Source of the DNA: Micromonospora chersina
GTDB taxonomy: Bacteria; Actinomycetota; Actinomycetes; Mycobacteriales; Micromonosporaceae
NCBI RefSeq assembly: GCF_900091475.1
Contig: NZ_FMIB01000002.1
Span: 5,022,001 to 5,086,000 of the forward strand
DNA: 64,000 bases
Reading direction: 5' to 3'
Of this stretch, positions 50,160-58,994 are shown in pieces. Position numbers and translations under genes: made by a program. The notes beneath the pieces are model-generated. The model made no database searches. It was not told the DNA's origin and worked only from the letters and a program-made list of their open reading frames with translations. Numbering within the stretch: the stretch's first letter is position 1; each line of letters opens with the position of its first letter.

Positions 50160-53100
50160 GTCGCGGTGGTGCCGGCCGGTACGCAGCGACCGGGTGTCGT
50201 CCGCGTCGTCGTCCGAGGCGAGGCCGGCGACCCAGTCGACGTACTCCTCGTCCTGCCTCGGGAGCGGCTCGGACTCGCGGTCGACCTCGCCCGGCTCGCC
50301 GCCCTTCCCGCGGTTACGCCGGAACAGGCCGCGCCGGGCCTTGGACTTCCCGCCGGCCGCCTCGGGGGCCGCGTCGGCCCCGGACACGTCGGCGTGCCGG
50401 CCGCCGGAGGTGGTCTGCGCCGCCTGACCGTCCCAGGCCGGAAGGACCCGGCCGGTGCTTTCCGGGGCGGGGCCACTGTGGCCGGTGGCTTCCGGGCCGG
50501 CGGTTTCCGGGCCGCTGGTTTCCGGAGCGGTCGTTTCCGGAGCGCGGTCGGTGGGCGGTGGGGTGGCCGGGCCGGCGGGGCGGGCGTTGGCGAGGGCGTC
50601 CCAGCCGGTGCTCCGGCCCAGGTCGGGCAGGGCCCGGTGCCGGGGGCGCGGCGCCGGCTCCGGCCGGGTGACGTGGGCGGGCCCGGTGCCGTCGGGGGTT
50701 CCGGTGCCGTCGGGGTCACCGGCCCGGCCGGCGGTCGGGGCGCCGGACTCGGTGGACCCGGCACCGCCGCGCGGGGCGACCGGCCAGTTCGTGGCGGGGG
50801 CGATCGGCCAGGCCGGCCGGACGTCGCCGGGGGTCACGTCCTCGAAGATCGGGACCCGCGGCCGGGGCGAGGCCGGGGGCTCGGGCAGGTCGGCCGGCGG
50901 CGGCTCCGGGGCGAAGAAGAAGTTCCGCCGCTCGCCGGCGGTCGGCGTGCTGCCGCCGGTGGTGCCGGCGACCGGTGCCTGGTCCGGCGCCTCGGGTCGG
51001 TGCGTGGCCGGCACGTCGGCCTTCGCCTCGCCGCCGGTGGTTGGGGTGTTGGCGGCGGCGGCCGGAATGCTTCCGGTCGGCTCGAAGACGCTGGCCGGGG
51101 TGGTGCTGGGTTCGGCGGTGCCGGACGGTGTGGTGATGGCCGGCACGGTGGTGCTGCCCGGTGTGGTGGTAGGGGTCGGCCCGGTGGTGCTCGCCGGTGT
51201 GGTGATGCTCGGCTCGGCGGGGACCTGGTCCGTGGCGGCCCGGGTGGTGCGCGGCTTGCGGGTGCGCTTGGCACGTCCGACCGGAGCCGGTGCGGCGGGC
51301 GCGGACACGTCCGGCTCGACCGCCGCCTCCGCTGCCGGGGCTTCCGCCGCCGTCGCGCCGCCCGCCGGTCGGGCCGCCGGCGGCGCGTCCTTGCTGGCTG
51401 ACGGGGTGCCCGCCGGGGTCGCACGGTCCGCTCGTCGGCCCGCGGAGGGTGCGTCGTCGAGCGCCCGGACGGTCGGGGACGCGTCATCTGCCGAGCGCGC
51501 CGTCGAGAGCGGCTGGTCCGCCGGCGGCGGCGTGGGCGTGGGGGAGCCGGCACGGTTCCGCCGCGGTCGCGTCGCCCGAGCCGGGGCCACCTCCGTCGCC
51601 GGCTCGGCGGGGACCGCGCCGGGCACCTCGTGTGCCGCCGCCGGGTCCGGCACGTCCGTCCGGTCCCGCTCCACGGGCGCGGCTCCGGTCCGGTCCACCG
51701 CCCTCGCGGTCCCGGCCGCCGGGCGCGCCGACTCCACCGGCGGCGTGATCCCCACCGGCGGTGCGGGCGGCGTGACCGGGGCCGGGTCGGCCGGCGGGGT
51801 CGGGCGGCCGGCGGCGAGCACGTCGATGGCCGAGGTCCGCCGTCCCGGCGGGGGCGATCCGGGCATCTGCAGGTTCCGGACGAGGTCCGCGTCGTCCCGG
51901 CCGGCGGCCGGCTCCTCCGGCACGGTGTCACCGAGCGCCCGCGCGGGCCGCGTGTCCGGCCGGCCGGCGCCGCTGTCGTCGGCCTCCCGCGCGGGCTGCG
52001 TGTCCGGCCGATCGGCGCCGCTGTCGTCGGCCTCCCGCGCGGGTCGCGTCGGGTCGGGGTGCGGCTGCGGGGCGGCGGTGTGGTGGGCCGGCGCGACGTC
52101 CGGACGCTGCTCGGACGGGAGGCCCGAGGGGGTCGGCGCGCCGAACCAGTGGTGGTCCGAGGCCGCCTCGCCGGCCACGGCCGGGGCGGTCGCACTGTCG
52201 CGGCCGGTCACGGCGGCCTCGTCCACCGTGCCCGGAGCGGGCTCGTGCGCCGGGGTCGGTCCGTGCACCGGCGCCGGTTCGGGCACCGGGGTCGGCTCCG
52301 CCCGGTCGGCCGGCAGTTCGGCGGCGGGGCGGTCGAAGGGCCGGCGGCTGAGCCCGGCCGGGGTGAGCCCGCCGGCCTCCGGCCAGTCCCAGTGGGCGGG
52401 GCTCGGTGCCCCCGGGGCGCGGACGGTCACCGGGGCGGTCGGAGCCGGATCGCTGGTGGCCGGCGCCGCCGGCAGGGGCTGGAGGATGTCGGTCGGCTCG
52501 ATGGCGTCGGGCCCGGCGGCCGTGGTCGCCGGCCGGGGCAGCACCGTGGTGGCGGTCGAGCCCAGCGCGCCGGCGGCGACCGCGATCAGCGCGCCGTAGT
52601 AGGGCGCGAGCTGGTAGCGGTCGGCCGCGGTGCCGGGGCCGGCGGTCAGGTAGGCGAAGGCCAGCAGGACCGGGCCGGCCGCCCCGGCGGCGCCGCCGAC
52701 CAGCGGCAGGTGCCCGGCCCGCCGGGCCAGCACGCCGACCGCCGCGCCGGCGAGCAGGGCCAGCGTGGGCAGCACCAGCATGGCCAGGCGCTGGGCCGCC
52801 GCCGGGTCGAGCCAGGACGGTTCGAGGACGCCGAGGCGTACGGTGGGCAGCGTGCCGGTGGACGCGACCGACGGCGCGACGGAGATCAGGGCGAGCAGCC
52901 AGACGGCCGCGGCGGTGAGCGCGACGCTCCAGCCGAACGGCGGCTTGAGCAGCACGGCGATGGCCGCACCCGCCCCGACCACGGCGCCGAGGATCGCGCA
53001 GATGCCGACCGCCCACACGGGGTCGACGGTGCCGCCCAGCTCGGCGGCGCGGGCCGGCTGCATGCAGAGCGGGGCGACAACTGTCGCGCCCACCGCGCTG

Positions 53101-53375
53101 ACGCCGGCGATGGAGAGCAGCTCGGCGGTGCCGGCCGGGGAGGCGTCCCGGCGGGCGAGGCGTTCGGTGAGGACGGCTCCGGCGATCGTGGCGACCGCGG
53201 CGAACCAGCCGACCCAGGCGAGCTGGGCGGGCCACCGGTTGACCGAGCCGTCGACGAACGCGCCGTCGAGGCGTACGACGCCGAAGCCGTACGCGATGCC
53301 GAGCTGGCCGGCCCCGGCCAGCACGCTCACCCCGAGCGCCGTGAGCAGCAGCCTGCCCCACGTCCGAAAGGCCAT
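50157..53375 (-). CDS. Very large membrane protein with long disordered tail
   Basis: The 1072-residue protein has about seven or eight membrane segments in residues 1-300 and then about 750 residues rich in Pro, Ala, Thr and Glu without a recognisable domain. It contains PETxGPE-type repeats and two 16-residue copies of PAREADDSGAxRPDT. The C-terminus is charged, first basic (KARRGLFRRNRGKGG) and then acidic (QDEEYVDWVAGLASDDDADD). The start at ATG 53375 has TAACGT seven bases upstream; the frame upstream to 53420 is not needed. I do not recognise a family. The tail may serve as a scaffold or cell-envelope linker, which is inference only. Confidence 0.75.
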   Translation of the reverse strand: MAFRTWGRLLLTALGVSVLAGAGQLGIAYGFGVVRLDGAFVDGSVNRWPAQLAWVGWFAAVATIAGAVLTERLARRDASPAGTAELLSIAGVSAVGATVVAPLCMQPARAAELGGTVDPVWAVGICAILGAVVGAGAAIAVLLKPPFGWSVALTAAAVWLLALISVAPSVASTGTLPTVRLGVLEPSWLDPAAAQRLAMLVLPTLALLAGAAVGVLARRAGHLPLVGGAAGAAGPVLLAFAYLTAGPGTAADRYQLAPYYGALIAVAAGALGSTATTVLPRPATTAAGPDAIEPTDILQPLPAAPATSDPAPTAPVTVRAPGAPSPAHWDWPEAGGLTPAGLSRRPFDRPAAELPADRAEPTPVPEPAPVHGPTPAHEPAPGTVDEAAVTGRDSATAPAVAGEAASDHHWFGAPTPSGLPSEQRPDVAPAHHTAAPQPHPDPTRPAREADDSGADRPDTQPAREADDSGAGRPDTRPARALGDTVPEEPAAGRDDADLVRNLQMPGSPPPGRRTSAIDVLAAGRPTPPADPAPVTPPAPPVGITPPVESARPAAGTARAVDRTGAAPVERDRTDVPDPAAAHEVPGAVPAEPATEVAPARATRPRRNRAGSPTPTPPPADQPLSTARSADDASPTVRALDDAPSAGRRADRATPAGTPSASKDAPPAARPAGGATAAEAPAAEAAVEPDVSAPAAPAPVGRAKRTRKPRTTRAATDQVPAEPSITTPASTTGPTPTTTPGSTTVPAITTPSGTAEPSTTPASVFEPTGSIPAAAANTPTTGGEAKADVPATHRPEAPDQAPVAGTTGGSTPTAGERRNFFFAPEPPPADLPEPPASPRPRVPIFEDVTPGDVRPAWPIAPATNWPVAPRGGAGSTESGAPTAGRAGDPDGTGTPDGTGPAHVTRPEPAPRPRHRALPDLGRSTGWDALANARPAGPATPPPTDRAPETTAPETSGPETAGPEATGHSGPAPESTGRVLPAWDGQAAQTTSGGRHADVSGADAAPEAAGGKSKARRGLFRRNRGKGGEPGEVDRESEPLPRQDEEYVDWVAGLASDDDADDTRSLRTGRHHRD
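51941..52048 (-). repeat. 48-bp direct repeat in the large membrane protein gene
   Basis: Units at 51941-51988 and 51989-52036 are nearly identical, and a third partial copy begins at 52037. Each encodes a 16-residue repeat (PAREADDSGAxRPDT plus one residue), so length variation would keep the frame. Confidence 0.8.
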
Positions 53376-53382
53376 GTCGGGC

Positions 53383-53388
53383 ACGTTA
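53383..53388 (-). promoter_or_regulatory. Leaderless-type -10 box of the large membrane protein gene
   Basis: TAACGT on the minus strand ends seven bases before the ATG at 53375. Confidence 0.5.
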
Positions 53389-53450
53389 CGGCCCGGTGCA
53401 CCCGATCGCCACCTTGCCACCCGTGGCGCGGCGAGTCGGCGCCGGCGTGG

Positions 53451-53759
53451 CTACTTCAGCTCGACCAGCCGGGCCAGGTACGTGGTGTCACCGATGTTGG
53501 TCAGCATGTGCACGGCTCCGGGGTCGCGGTAGACCACCCCGCCGGTCGGCTCGTCCGCGTCGATCGTCGTGCCGTCGATCGTCTGCACCACGTTCTTCGC
53601 GCCCTCGATCGCCACCACGAGGTACGGGTGGTCGTGCCGGTGCAGCGGCTGCCGCTCGCCGGGCTCCAGCCGGATGTGCCAGACGCGTACCCGGTCGTTC
53701 TCGAAGACGATCTCCTGGCCCACCGGGCCGAGTCCGAGGTCGGCGGAGAGGTCGGTCAT
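53451..53759 (-). CDS. Small cupin-domain protein
   Basis: The 102-residue protein is a single cupin barrel. The metal-binding motif LHRHDHPYLVV (about residues 40-50) and the second motif with VHMLTN are present, so it may bind iron, manganese or zinc. It is the last gene of the minus-strand ABC-LLM-cupin operon; its ATG overlaps the LLM stop (ATGA). It could be a small dioxygenase, isomerase or a binding protein. Function not deducible. Confidence 0.85.
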   Translation of the reverse strand: MTDLSADLGLGPVGQEIVFENDRVRVWHIRLEPGERQPLHRHDHPYLVVAIEGAKNVVQTIDGTTIDADEPTGGVVYRDPGAVHMLTNIGDTTYLARLVELK

Positions 53760-54706
53760 CGTGGTCCGTCCAGTTGGGGGAGCACCTCGGCGGCGATGAG
53801 CTCCACGTGGTCGAGGTCGTCGAAGTCGATGAGGCGCAGGTGCACCCGGGTGGCCCCGACGGCGGCGAACTCGCCGAGCCGGTCGACGAGTTGGGTGGGG
53901 GAGCCGACCACCGGGTCCTCCGGCGGGAGCGCGCTCTTGACGTGCAGCGGCGCGGCCCGGCGCTGGGCCTCCGCGTCGGTGCGCCCGATCGCCACAACGA
54001 TGCCGGCGGAGAGCACGAGCGGCGCCCGCCCCGATCCGGTTCGCCCGGTGCGGTCGCACGCCTCGCGGACCCGCTCGTAGGCGGCGGCCGTCTCGGCGAC
54101 GGTCTTGAACGGCATGTTGAACTCGTCGGCGTACCGGGCGGCCAGTTCGGGAGTGCGCTTCGGGCCCCGGCCGCCGACGATCACCGGTGGCCCGGGCTGC
54201 TGCACCGGCTTGGGCAGCGCGGGCGCGTCGGCAAGCCGGTAGTGGTCGCCGGTGAAGCTGTACGTCTCGCCGGGCGGGGTGCGCCACAGCCCGGTGACGA
54301 TCTCCAGTTGCTCGGCGAGCCGGTCGAACCGCTCGGTGACCGCCGGGAACGGGATGCCGTAGGCGGTGTGCTCGCGTTCGTACCAGCCGGCGCCGATGCC
54401 CAGCTCGACCCGGCCGCCGCTCATCTGGTCGACCTGGGCGACCATCACGGCCAGCGGCCCGGGCAGCCGGAAGGTGGCCGAGGTGACAAGCGTGCCGAGC
54501 CGGATCCGGGAGGTCTCCCGGGCCAGCGCGGCGAGCGTCAGCCAGGCGTCGGTGGGGCCGGGCAGCCCGGGGTCGTCCCCCATCGACCGGTAGTGGTCGG
54601 CGCGGAAGAAGCCCTCGAAGCCGGTCTCCTCCACCAGCCGGGCGAACCGGAGCTGGTCGTCGTAGCTGGCGCCGCGGTGCGGCTCGGTGAAGACGGACAC
54701 CCGCAT
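53756..54706 (-). CDS. LLM-class flavin-dependent oxidoreductase
   Basis: The 316-residue TIM-barrel enzyme is of the luciferase-like monooxygenase class. Features are FFRADHYRSMG, RIRLGTLVTSATFRLPGPLA, GRVELGIGAGWYEREH and the PPVIVGGRGPKRTPELAARYADEFN block. Members use FMN or F420 and oxidise small organic molecules, sulfonates among them; the F420 subgroup is common in actinobacteria. The cofactor and substrate cannot be fixed here. It lies between an uptake ATPase and a cupin, with two- to four-base junctions. Confidence 0.9.
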   Translation of the reverse strand: MRVSVFTEPHRGASYDDQLRFARLVEETGFEGFFRADHYRSMGDDPGLPGPTDAWLTLAALARETSRIRLGTLVTSATFRLPGPLAVMVAQVDQMSGGRVELGIGAGWYEREHTAYGIPFPAVTERFDRLAEQLEIVTGLWRTPPGETYSFTGDHYRLADAPALPKPVQQPGPPVIVGGRGPKRTPELAARYADEFNMPFKTVAETAAAYERVREACDRTGRTGSGRAPLVLSAGIVVAIGRTDAEAQRRAAPLHVKSALPPEDPVVGSPTQLVDRLGEFAAVGATRVHLRLIDFDDLDHVELIAAEVLPQLDGPR

Positions 54707-54708
54707 GG

Positions 54709-55494
54709 TCAGCGCCCTCCCGCGACGACGCCGGCGGTGGCCTCGCGTTCCATCAGCAGTTCGTGCAGTTCGGCGCTGATCCGGGCGACCTCGGCCAGGT
54801 GGGCGTGGCGGCCCAGGGTGCGGGGTCGGGGCACGGCCACCTGGACGACCTCACGGATCCGGCCGGGGCGCGGGCTGAGCACGACGACCCGGTCGGCCAG
54901 CAGCACCGCCTCGTCGATCGAGTGGGTGACGAAGACGATCGTCGCCTTCGTCTCCATGTGCACCCGCTGGAGTTCGCCGGAGAGTTCCTCCCGGGTGAGC
55001 GCGTCGAGCGCGGAGAAGGGCTCGTCCATGAGCATCACCCGGGGCTCGCCGATCAGCGACCGGCAGAGCGAGACCCGCTGCTGCATGCCACCGGACAGTT
55101 CGTGCGGGAGGCGCTTCTCGAAGCCGCCCAGCCCGGCCATCTCCAGCAGCCCGCGGGCCCGGTCGCGGTGCTTCGCCCGGCTCAGGCCGAAGATCTCGAC
55201 GGGCAGCAGGACGTTGTCCAGCACCGTGCGCCAGGGCAGCAGCGCGGGCCGCTGGAACAGCATGGCGATGTCCCGGCGGGGTTTCGTGATCGGCGTGCCG
55301 GCAACGGTGATCTCGCCGTCGGTGACCGGTAGCAGGCCGGCGATCATGCGGAGCAGGGTGGACTTGCCGCACCCGGAGCGGCCGAGGACGGCGACGAACT
55401 CGCCCTCCGCGACGTCGAGGTCGATGCCGCGCAGCGCCTCGACCCGGCCCGAGCGGCCGTCGAAGGTGCGGGACACCCCGGACAGTCGGATCAT
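54709..55494 (-). CDS. ABC transporter ATP-binding protein, SsuB/TauB type
   Basis: The 261-residue ATPase has GRSGCGKSTLLRM, the Q-loop LFQRPALLPWRT, LSGGMQQRVSLCRSL, VMLMDEPFSALD and VTHSIDEA. The type serves nitrate, sulfonate, taurine and pyrimidine-precursor importers. The ATG at 55494 begins MIRLSGVSRTF; a TTG at 55515 is an alternative. A -10-like TACGCT (55543-55538) lies upstream. It presumably pairs with the permease and binding protein encoded divergently at 55782-57761, because neither set has its own partner. Confidence 0.93.
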   Translation of the reverse strand: MIRLSGVSRTFDGRSGRVEALRGIDLDVAEGEFVAVLGRSGCGKSTLLRMIAGLLPVTDGEITVAGTPITKPRRDIAMLFQRPALLPWRTVLDNVLLPVEIFGLSRAKHRDRARGLLEMAGLGGFEKRLPHELSGGMQQRVSLCRSLIGEPRVMLMDEPFSALDALTREELSGELQRVHMETKATIVFVTHSIDEAVLLADRVVVLSPRPGRIREVVQVAVPRPRTLGRHAHLAEVARISAELHELLMEREATAGVVAGGR

Positions 55495-55781
55495 CTCCCG
55501 CCGGCTCCCTTCCAACGTCGCGAACGCGAGCCGGGCTAGCGTAGCGGGAGCCGGTCCTTATAGCACCGTCCGGGGTGGACGTCAGTCTCCTTTCCGTCAG
55601 GCAACTTCGTTTCCGTTCCGCAACCCGGACGCCCGCCTGGCTTCATCGGCCTTCTCGTACGCTGTTGCGCGCGAAGAGTCCCCTCACGACGGTCCCGTCG
55701 GCTGTCCCCTCCTGCCGACACCGTCGGACCCACGACCCGACCGGGCGAACATGGCCTGGTCGGAAAGGACATGGTGCACTG

Positions 55782-56813
55782 ATGAGAAGGCTGACCCGTA
55801 CGGTCGCCGCCGCGGCGCTGGCCACCGCCCTCGCCCTCGTCGGCGGCTGCAGCAGCGACTCGGACAAGTCGGAGGACGGCAAGAGCGGCAACGGTGCGGC
55901 GCTGGAGAAGGTGACCTACCTCACCTCGTTCGGCAACTTCGGCCGTGACTCCTACGCCTGGGTGGCGAAGGAGAAGGGCTTCTTCAAGGAGGCCGGCTTC
56001 GACGTCGACATCAAGCCCGGGCAGGGCACCGGCTCGGTCATCCAGACCATCACCGGTGGCCAGGCCGACTTCGGCCCGATCGACCTGACCGGCGGCATCC
56101 TTCAGCTCGGCAACGGCCAGGCCAAGGACTTCGTCGCGGTGGCGGCGATCCAGCAGCGCACCATGGCCGCCATCGTGTCGGTCGAGGGCAAGAACATCGC
56201 CACCCCGAAGGACCTCGAGGGCAAGAAGCTCGCCGACACCCCCACCTCCGTCGTGCGCAACCTCTTCCCGACGTACGCCCGGCTGGCCGGCATCGACGGC
56301 AGCAAGGTGACCTGGGTCAACGGTGAGGCGCAGGGCCTCATCGGCATGCTCGGCTCCGGCGCGGTCGATGGCATCGGCCAGTTCGTGGTCGGCCAGCCGA
56401 CCGTCGAGGCGGTGGCCAAGAAGAAGCCTGTCGTGCTGCCCTACAGCAACGTGATGCAGGACCTCTACGGCAACGTGCTGATCACCTCCAGCAAGATCGC
56501 CAAGGAGAAGCCGGAGATGGTCAAGCGCTTCACCGCGGCCCTGCTCAAGGGCCTGGAGTACGCGCTGGCCCACCCGGACGAGGCGGGCGAGCTCCTGAAG
56601 AAGAACGTGCCGGCCGCCAACCCGGCCGCGTCCGCCGCGGAGCTCCAGCTCATGGCCGCGTACGTCCGCTCCAGCAACTCGGGCACCGCCATCGGCACGC
56701 TGGACAGCGGCCGGGTCGCCAAGAGCATCGCGCTGCTCCAGGGCGCGGGCGCGCTCAAGCAGAACCTCACCCCCGACCAGATCATCGACTTCAGCCTCGC
56801 GCCGAAGGCCTGA
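55782..56813 (+). CDS. ABC transporter substrate-binding lipoprotein (NMT1/SsuA-like)
   Basis: The 343-residue protein has a lipoprotein signal (basic RRLTR, hydrophobic stretch, lipobox VGGC, Cys about residue 22) followed by a type II binding fold. GFFKEAGFDVDIKPGQGTGSVIQTITGGQADFG, split over the family pattern, matches the NMT1/THI5-like and sulfonate-binding group. The ligand is unknown. The ATG at 55782 is preceded by GGAAAGGA (55762-55769) and a three-codon ORF (ATG GTG CAC TGA, 55771-55782) whose stop overlaps the start. It is divergent from the ATPase gene. Confidence 0.88.
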   Translation: MRRLTRTVAAAALATALALVGGCSSDSDKSEDGKSGNGAALEKVTYLTSFGNFGRDSYAWVAKEKGFFKEAGFDVDIKPGQGTGSVIQTITGGQADFGPIDLTGGILQLGNGQAKDFVAVAAIQQRTMAAIVSVEGKNIATPKDLEGKKLADTPTSVVRNLFPTYARLAGIDGSKVTWVNGEAQGLIGMLGSGAVDGIGQFVVGQPTVEAVAKKKPVVLPYSNVMQDLYGNVLITSSKIAKEKPEMVKRFTAALLKGLEYALAHPDEAGELLKKNVPAANPAASAAELQLMAAYVRSSNSGTAIGTLDSGRVAKSIALLQGAGALKQNLTPDQIIDFSLAPKA

Positions 56814-56831
56814 CCGGTCGGCTCGGGCAAC

Positions 56832-56872
56832 GGGGGTGCGGCCCGCCGGGACACCCGGTGGGGCGCACCCCC
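56832..56872 (+). other. Hairpin between binding-protein and permease genes
   Basis: Nine outer pairs (56832-56840 with 56864-56872), then CCC with GGG, then five inner pairs (56846-56850 with 56854-56858). Such a hairpin often keeps the binding protein mRNA in excess over the permease mRNA. Confidence 0.75.
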
Positions 56873-56912
56873 TTCGCGTGCCGGTCGTCGACCGGCCGAG
56901 AGAGGAGGACAC

Positions 56913-57761
56913 GTGACGCAGTTGACCGGGACCCGCGCCGGGGCTCCGGCGCCGGAGGGGCCGGCGGAGCCCGCCGCCGCGCCGCGCCGGCTGGTCGTAC
57001 GCCCCGCGGCCGTGGGGCTGCCGGCGCTCGGGCTGGTCATCGCGGTGGCCGCCTGGTGGCTGGTCACCTCGGGGCTGCACCTGGTCCACCCGGCCGCGCT
57101 GCCGCCGCCGCAGGCGGTGTGGCGCTCGCTGGTCGGCACCACCGACGTGCTGCTCCCGGCGCTGGGCATCACCACGTGGATGACAGTGCTCGGCTTCCTG
57201 CTCTCGTCGCTCGCCGGGGTGCTGATCGGGATGGCGCTGGCCGCGTCCAGCCGGGTGGAGCGGATGTTCGCCCCGCTGCTGGTGGCCGTCAACGCGGTGC
57301 CGAAGATCGCCTTCGGTCCGCTGCTGGTGGTCGCGGTGGGCTGGGGGCAGAAGCCCATCCTGACCATGGTGTTCCTGCTCTGCTTCTTCCCGATCGTGCT
57401 GTCCACGGCGACCGGGCTGACCACCACGCCCGCCGACCTGGCCGAGCTGGGCCGCTCGCTGAACGCGTCCTGGTGGCAGGCGTTCCGGAAGGTGCGCTTC
57501 CCGGCCGCGCTGCCGCAGATCTTCGTGGGGCTGAAGGTGGCCATGCCGCTGGCCGCTATCGGCGCGGTGATCGGGGAGTTCTATTCGGACCGGCCCGGGC
57601 TGGGCTACCAGATCCTCCAGTACAACGGCGTCGGTGACACCGCGACGGCGTGGGCGGCGATCGTGCTGGTGGCGGTGATGAGCATCCTGCTCTACTCGGC
57701 CCTCAGCCTGGTCGAGCGCCTCGCCCTGCCCTGGGTCCGCGCCACCACCTCCGCCCGCTGA
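56913..57761 (+). CDS. ABC transporter permease, SsuC/TauC type
   Basis: The 282-residue protein has a 25-residue Pro/Ala-rich start and six membrane segments. The cytoplasmic EAA-type loop that docks the ATPase reads AELGRSLNASWWQAFRKVRF, followed by PAALPQIFVGL. It is in the importer group of the adjacent binding protein. The GTG follows GAGAGGAGGACAC. A terminator lies just after the stop. Confidence 0.93.
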   Translation: MTQLTGTRAGAPAPEGPAEPAAAPRRLVVRPAAVGLPALGLVIAVAAWWLVTSGLHLVHPAALPPPQAVWRSLVGTTDVLLPALGITTWMTVLGFLLSSLAGVLIGMALAASSRVERMFAPLLVAVNAVPKIAFGPLLVVAVGWGQKPILTMVFLLCFFPIVLSTATGLTTTPADLAELGRSLNASWWQAFRKVRFPAALPQIFVGLKVAMPLAAIGAVIGEFYSDRPGLGYQILQYNGVGDTATAWAAIVLVAVMSILLYSALSLVERLALPWVRATTSAR

Positions 57762-57767
57762 CGGGCT

Positions 57768-57804
57768 GCTCCCGGCGGGAGGCGTTCCCGCCTCCGCCGG
57801 GAGC
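57768..57804 (+). terminator. Terminator between permease and minus-strand lipoprotein gene
   Basis: Sixteen pairs (57768-57784 with 57789-57804) include one bulged G; the loop is TTCC. It starts six bases after the permease stop and serves the convergent pair. Confidence 0.85.
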
Positions 57805-57812
57805 GGGCCCGG

Positions 57813-58994
57813 TCAGCCGGCCAGCCGCCAGCGGCCGCCGCGGGCGACGAGCGTGGTGAGCGCCTGCGGCATGAGGCCGGAGTGGTTGTCCGGGGTCATC
57901 CGGATCGGCCCGGAGAGGCCGTCGAGCTGAGCGGTCTCCAGGACGTCGCGCAGGGCGCTCCGGTCCACCTTGCCCGGCTCGCCGCCGGCCCGCAGTTCGG
58001 CGTCGGCGATGAGCTGGACGGCGTCCGCGGCGAACGAGGAGTAGCCGTTGTAGCCGCCGAACCGGGCGGTGTACTCCTGGAACCACTGCCGCCGGGCGGC
58101 CTTGGCCGGGGTGGTGGCGATGACGTCGTCGATCACCATGGTCTGGGTGAAGATCAGTGTGGCCCGCTCGGTCGATCGCGCCGAGGCGCCCAGGAAGAGG
58201 TCGCCGGCCGCCGAGGCGTCGAAGAACAGCGCGCCGGCGTAGCGGCGCTGCCGGGCGGTGGTGGCCGCCAGCGACGCCTGCTCCGGCGGGGTCCAGACGA
58301 TCAGTGCCTCGGGCTTCTTGTCGACCAGGCCGTCGATCTGGGTGCTGACCTCCGTGTCGGTGGTCCGCACCGACTCGGCGCGGACCAGCTTGATGCCGGC
58401 CTTGGTGAACTCGCTGTTCAGTGCCGCCAGCCCCTCCTGGCCGTACTTGTCGGCGCTGTGCAGCACGGCCACCTTGCGGATGTTGCGGCGGGTCAGTTCG
58501 GTGGTGAGGGCGGCGGCGCTGTCGGCCGCATTCGGCGCCAGCTTGAAGACAAAGCGGCGCTCGGCCACCGGTTCCGTGACCTCGCCGGAGGAGGCGAGCG
58601 CGAGGGTGGGAATACGCTTCTCACCGATCGTGCGGACGGCACCGACCGCACATTCGTTGCAGCCGCCCATGATGATGGCGGTTACCCGTGAGTCGCTGCT
58701 GAAATCGTTGATGTTCCGCAACGATTCGGCGGCGTCGGAGCGGTTGTCCTTCACCTTGAGTTCGATCTTCCGGCCATCCAGGGCGCCGGAGGAGTTCAAC
58801 TGCTCGACCTTCAGTTCCAGCGCCCGTTGGTAGACCTTGCCGATCGGCGCGGAGGCGCCGGACAGTTCGAGGTCCGCGGCGATCACGATCGGGCTGGTGT
58901 CCTGCGGCTCCCCGCCGATCTCGCAGCCGGTGAGGGTGGTGGCCAGCACGGCCGATGCGAGCACCGCGATGCTCGCGGAGCGGATGGGGCTCAA
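57813..58994 (-). CDS. Receptor-type (Leu/Ile/Val-binding-like) solute-binding lipoprotein
   Basis: The 393-residue protein starts with a lipoprotein signal (SIAVLASAVLATTLTGC, lipobox LTGC near residue 24) and continues as a type I periplasmic binding fold. VIAADLELSGASAPIGKVYQ and later VTAIIMGGCNECAVGAV match the branched-chain amino acid receptor group. The TTG at 58994 has GGAGGA with five bases of spacing. No permease or ATPase of that transporter type is nearby, and the gene is divergent from the conservon kinase, so it may be a sensor partner rather than a transporter part. Confidence 0.85.
   Translation of the reverse strand: MSPIRSASIAVLASAVLATTLTGCEIGGEPQDTSPIVIAADLELSGASAPIGKVYQRALELKVEQLNSSGALDGRKIELKVKDNRSDAAESLRNINDFSSDSRVTAIIMGGCNECAVGAVRTIGEKRIPTLALASSGEVTEPVAERRFVFKLAPNAADSAAALTTELTRRNIRKVAVLHSADKYGQEGLAALNSEFTKAGIKLVRAESVRTTDTEVSTQIDGLVDKKPEALIVWTPPEQASLAATTARQRRYAGALFFDASAAGDLFLGASARSTERATLIFTQTMVIDDVIATTPAKAARRQWFQEYTARFGGYNGYSSFAADAVQLIADAELRAGGEPGKVDRSALRDVLETAQLDGLSGPIRMTPDNHSGLMPQALTTLVARGGRWRLAG

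Noticed and set aside
50455..52599. A 714-codon plus-strand frame opposite the large membrane protein gene
   Set aside because: Its Gly/Ser/Ala-rich translation mirrors the Pro/Ala/Thr tail on the other strand. The minus-strand gene has a membrane domain, a -10 box and a terminator, so it is the real one.
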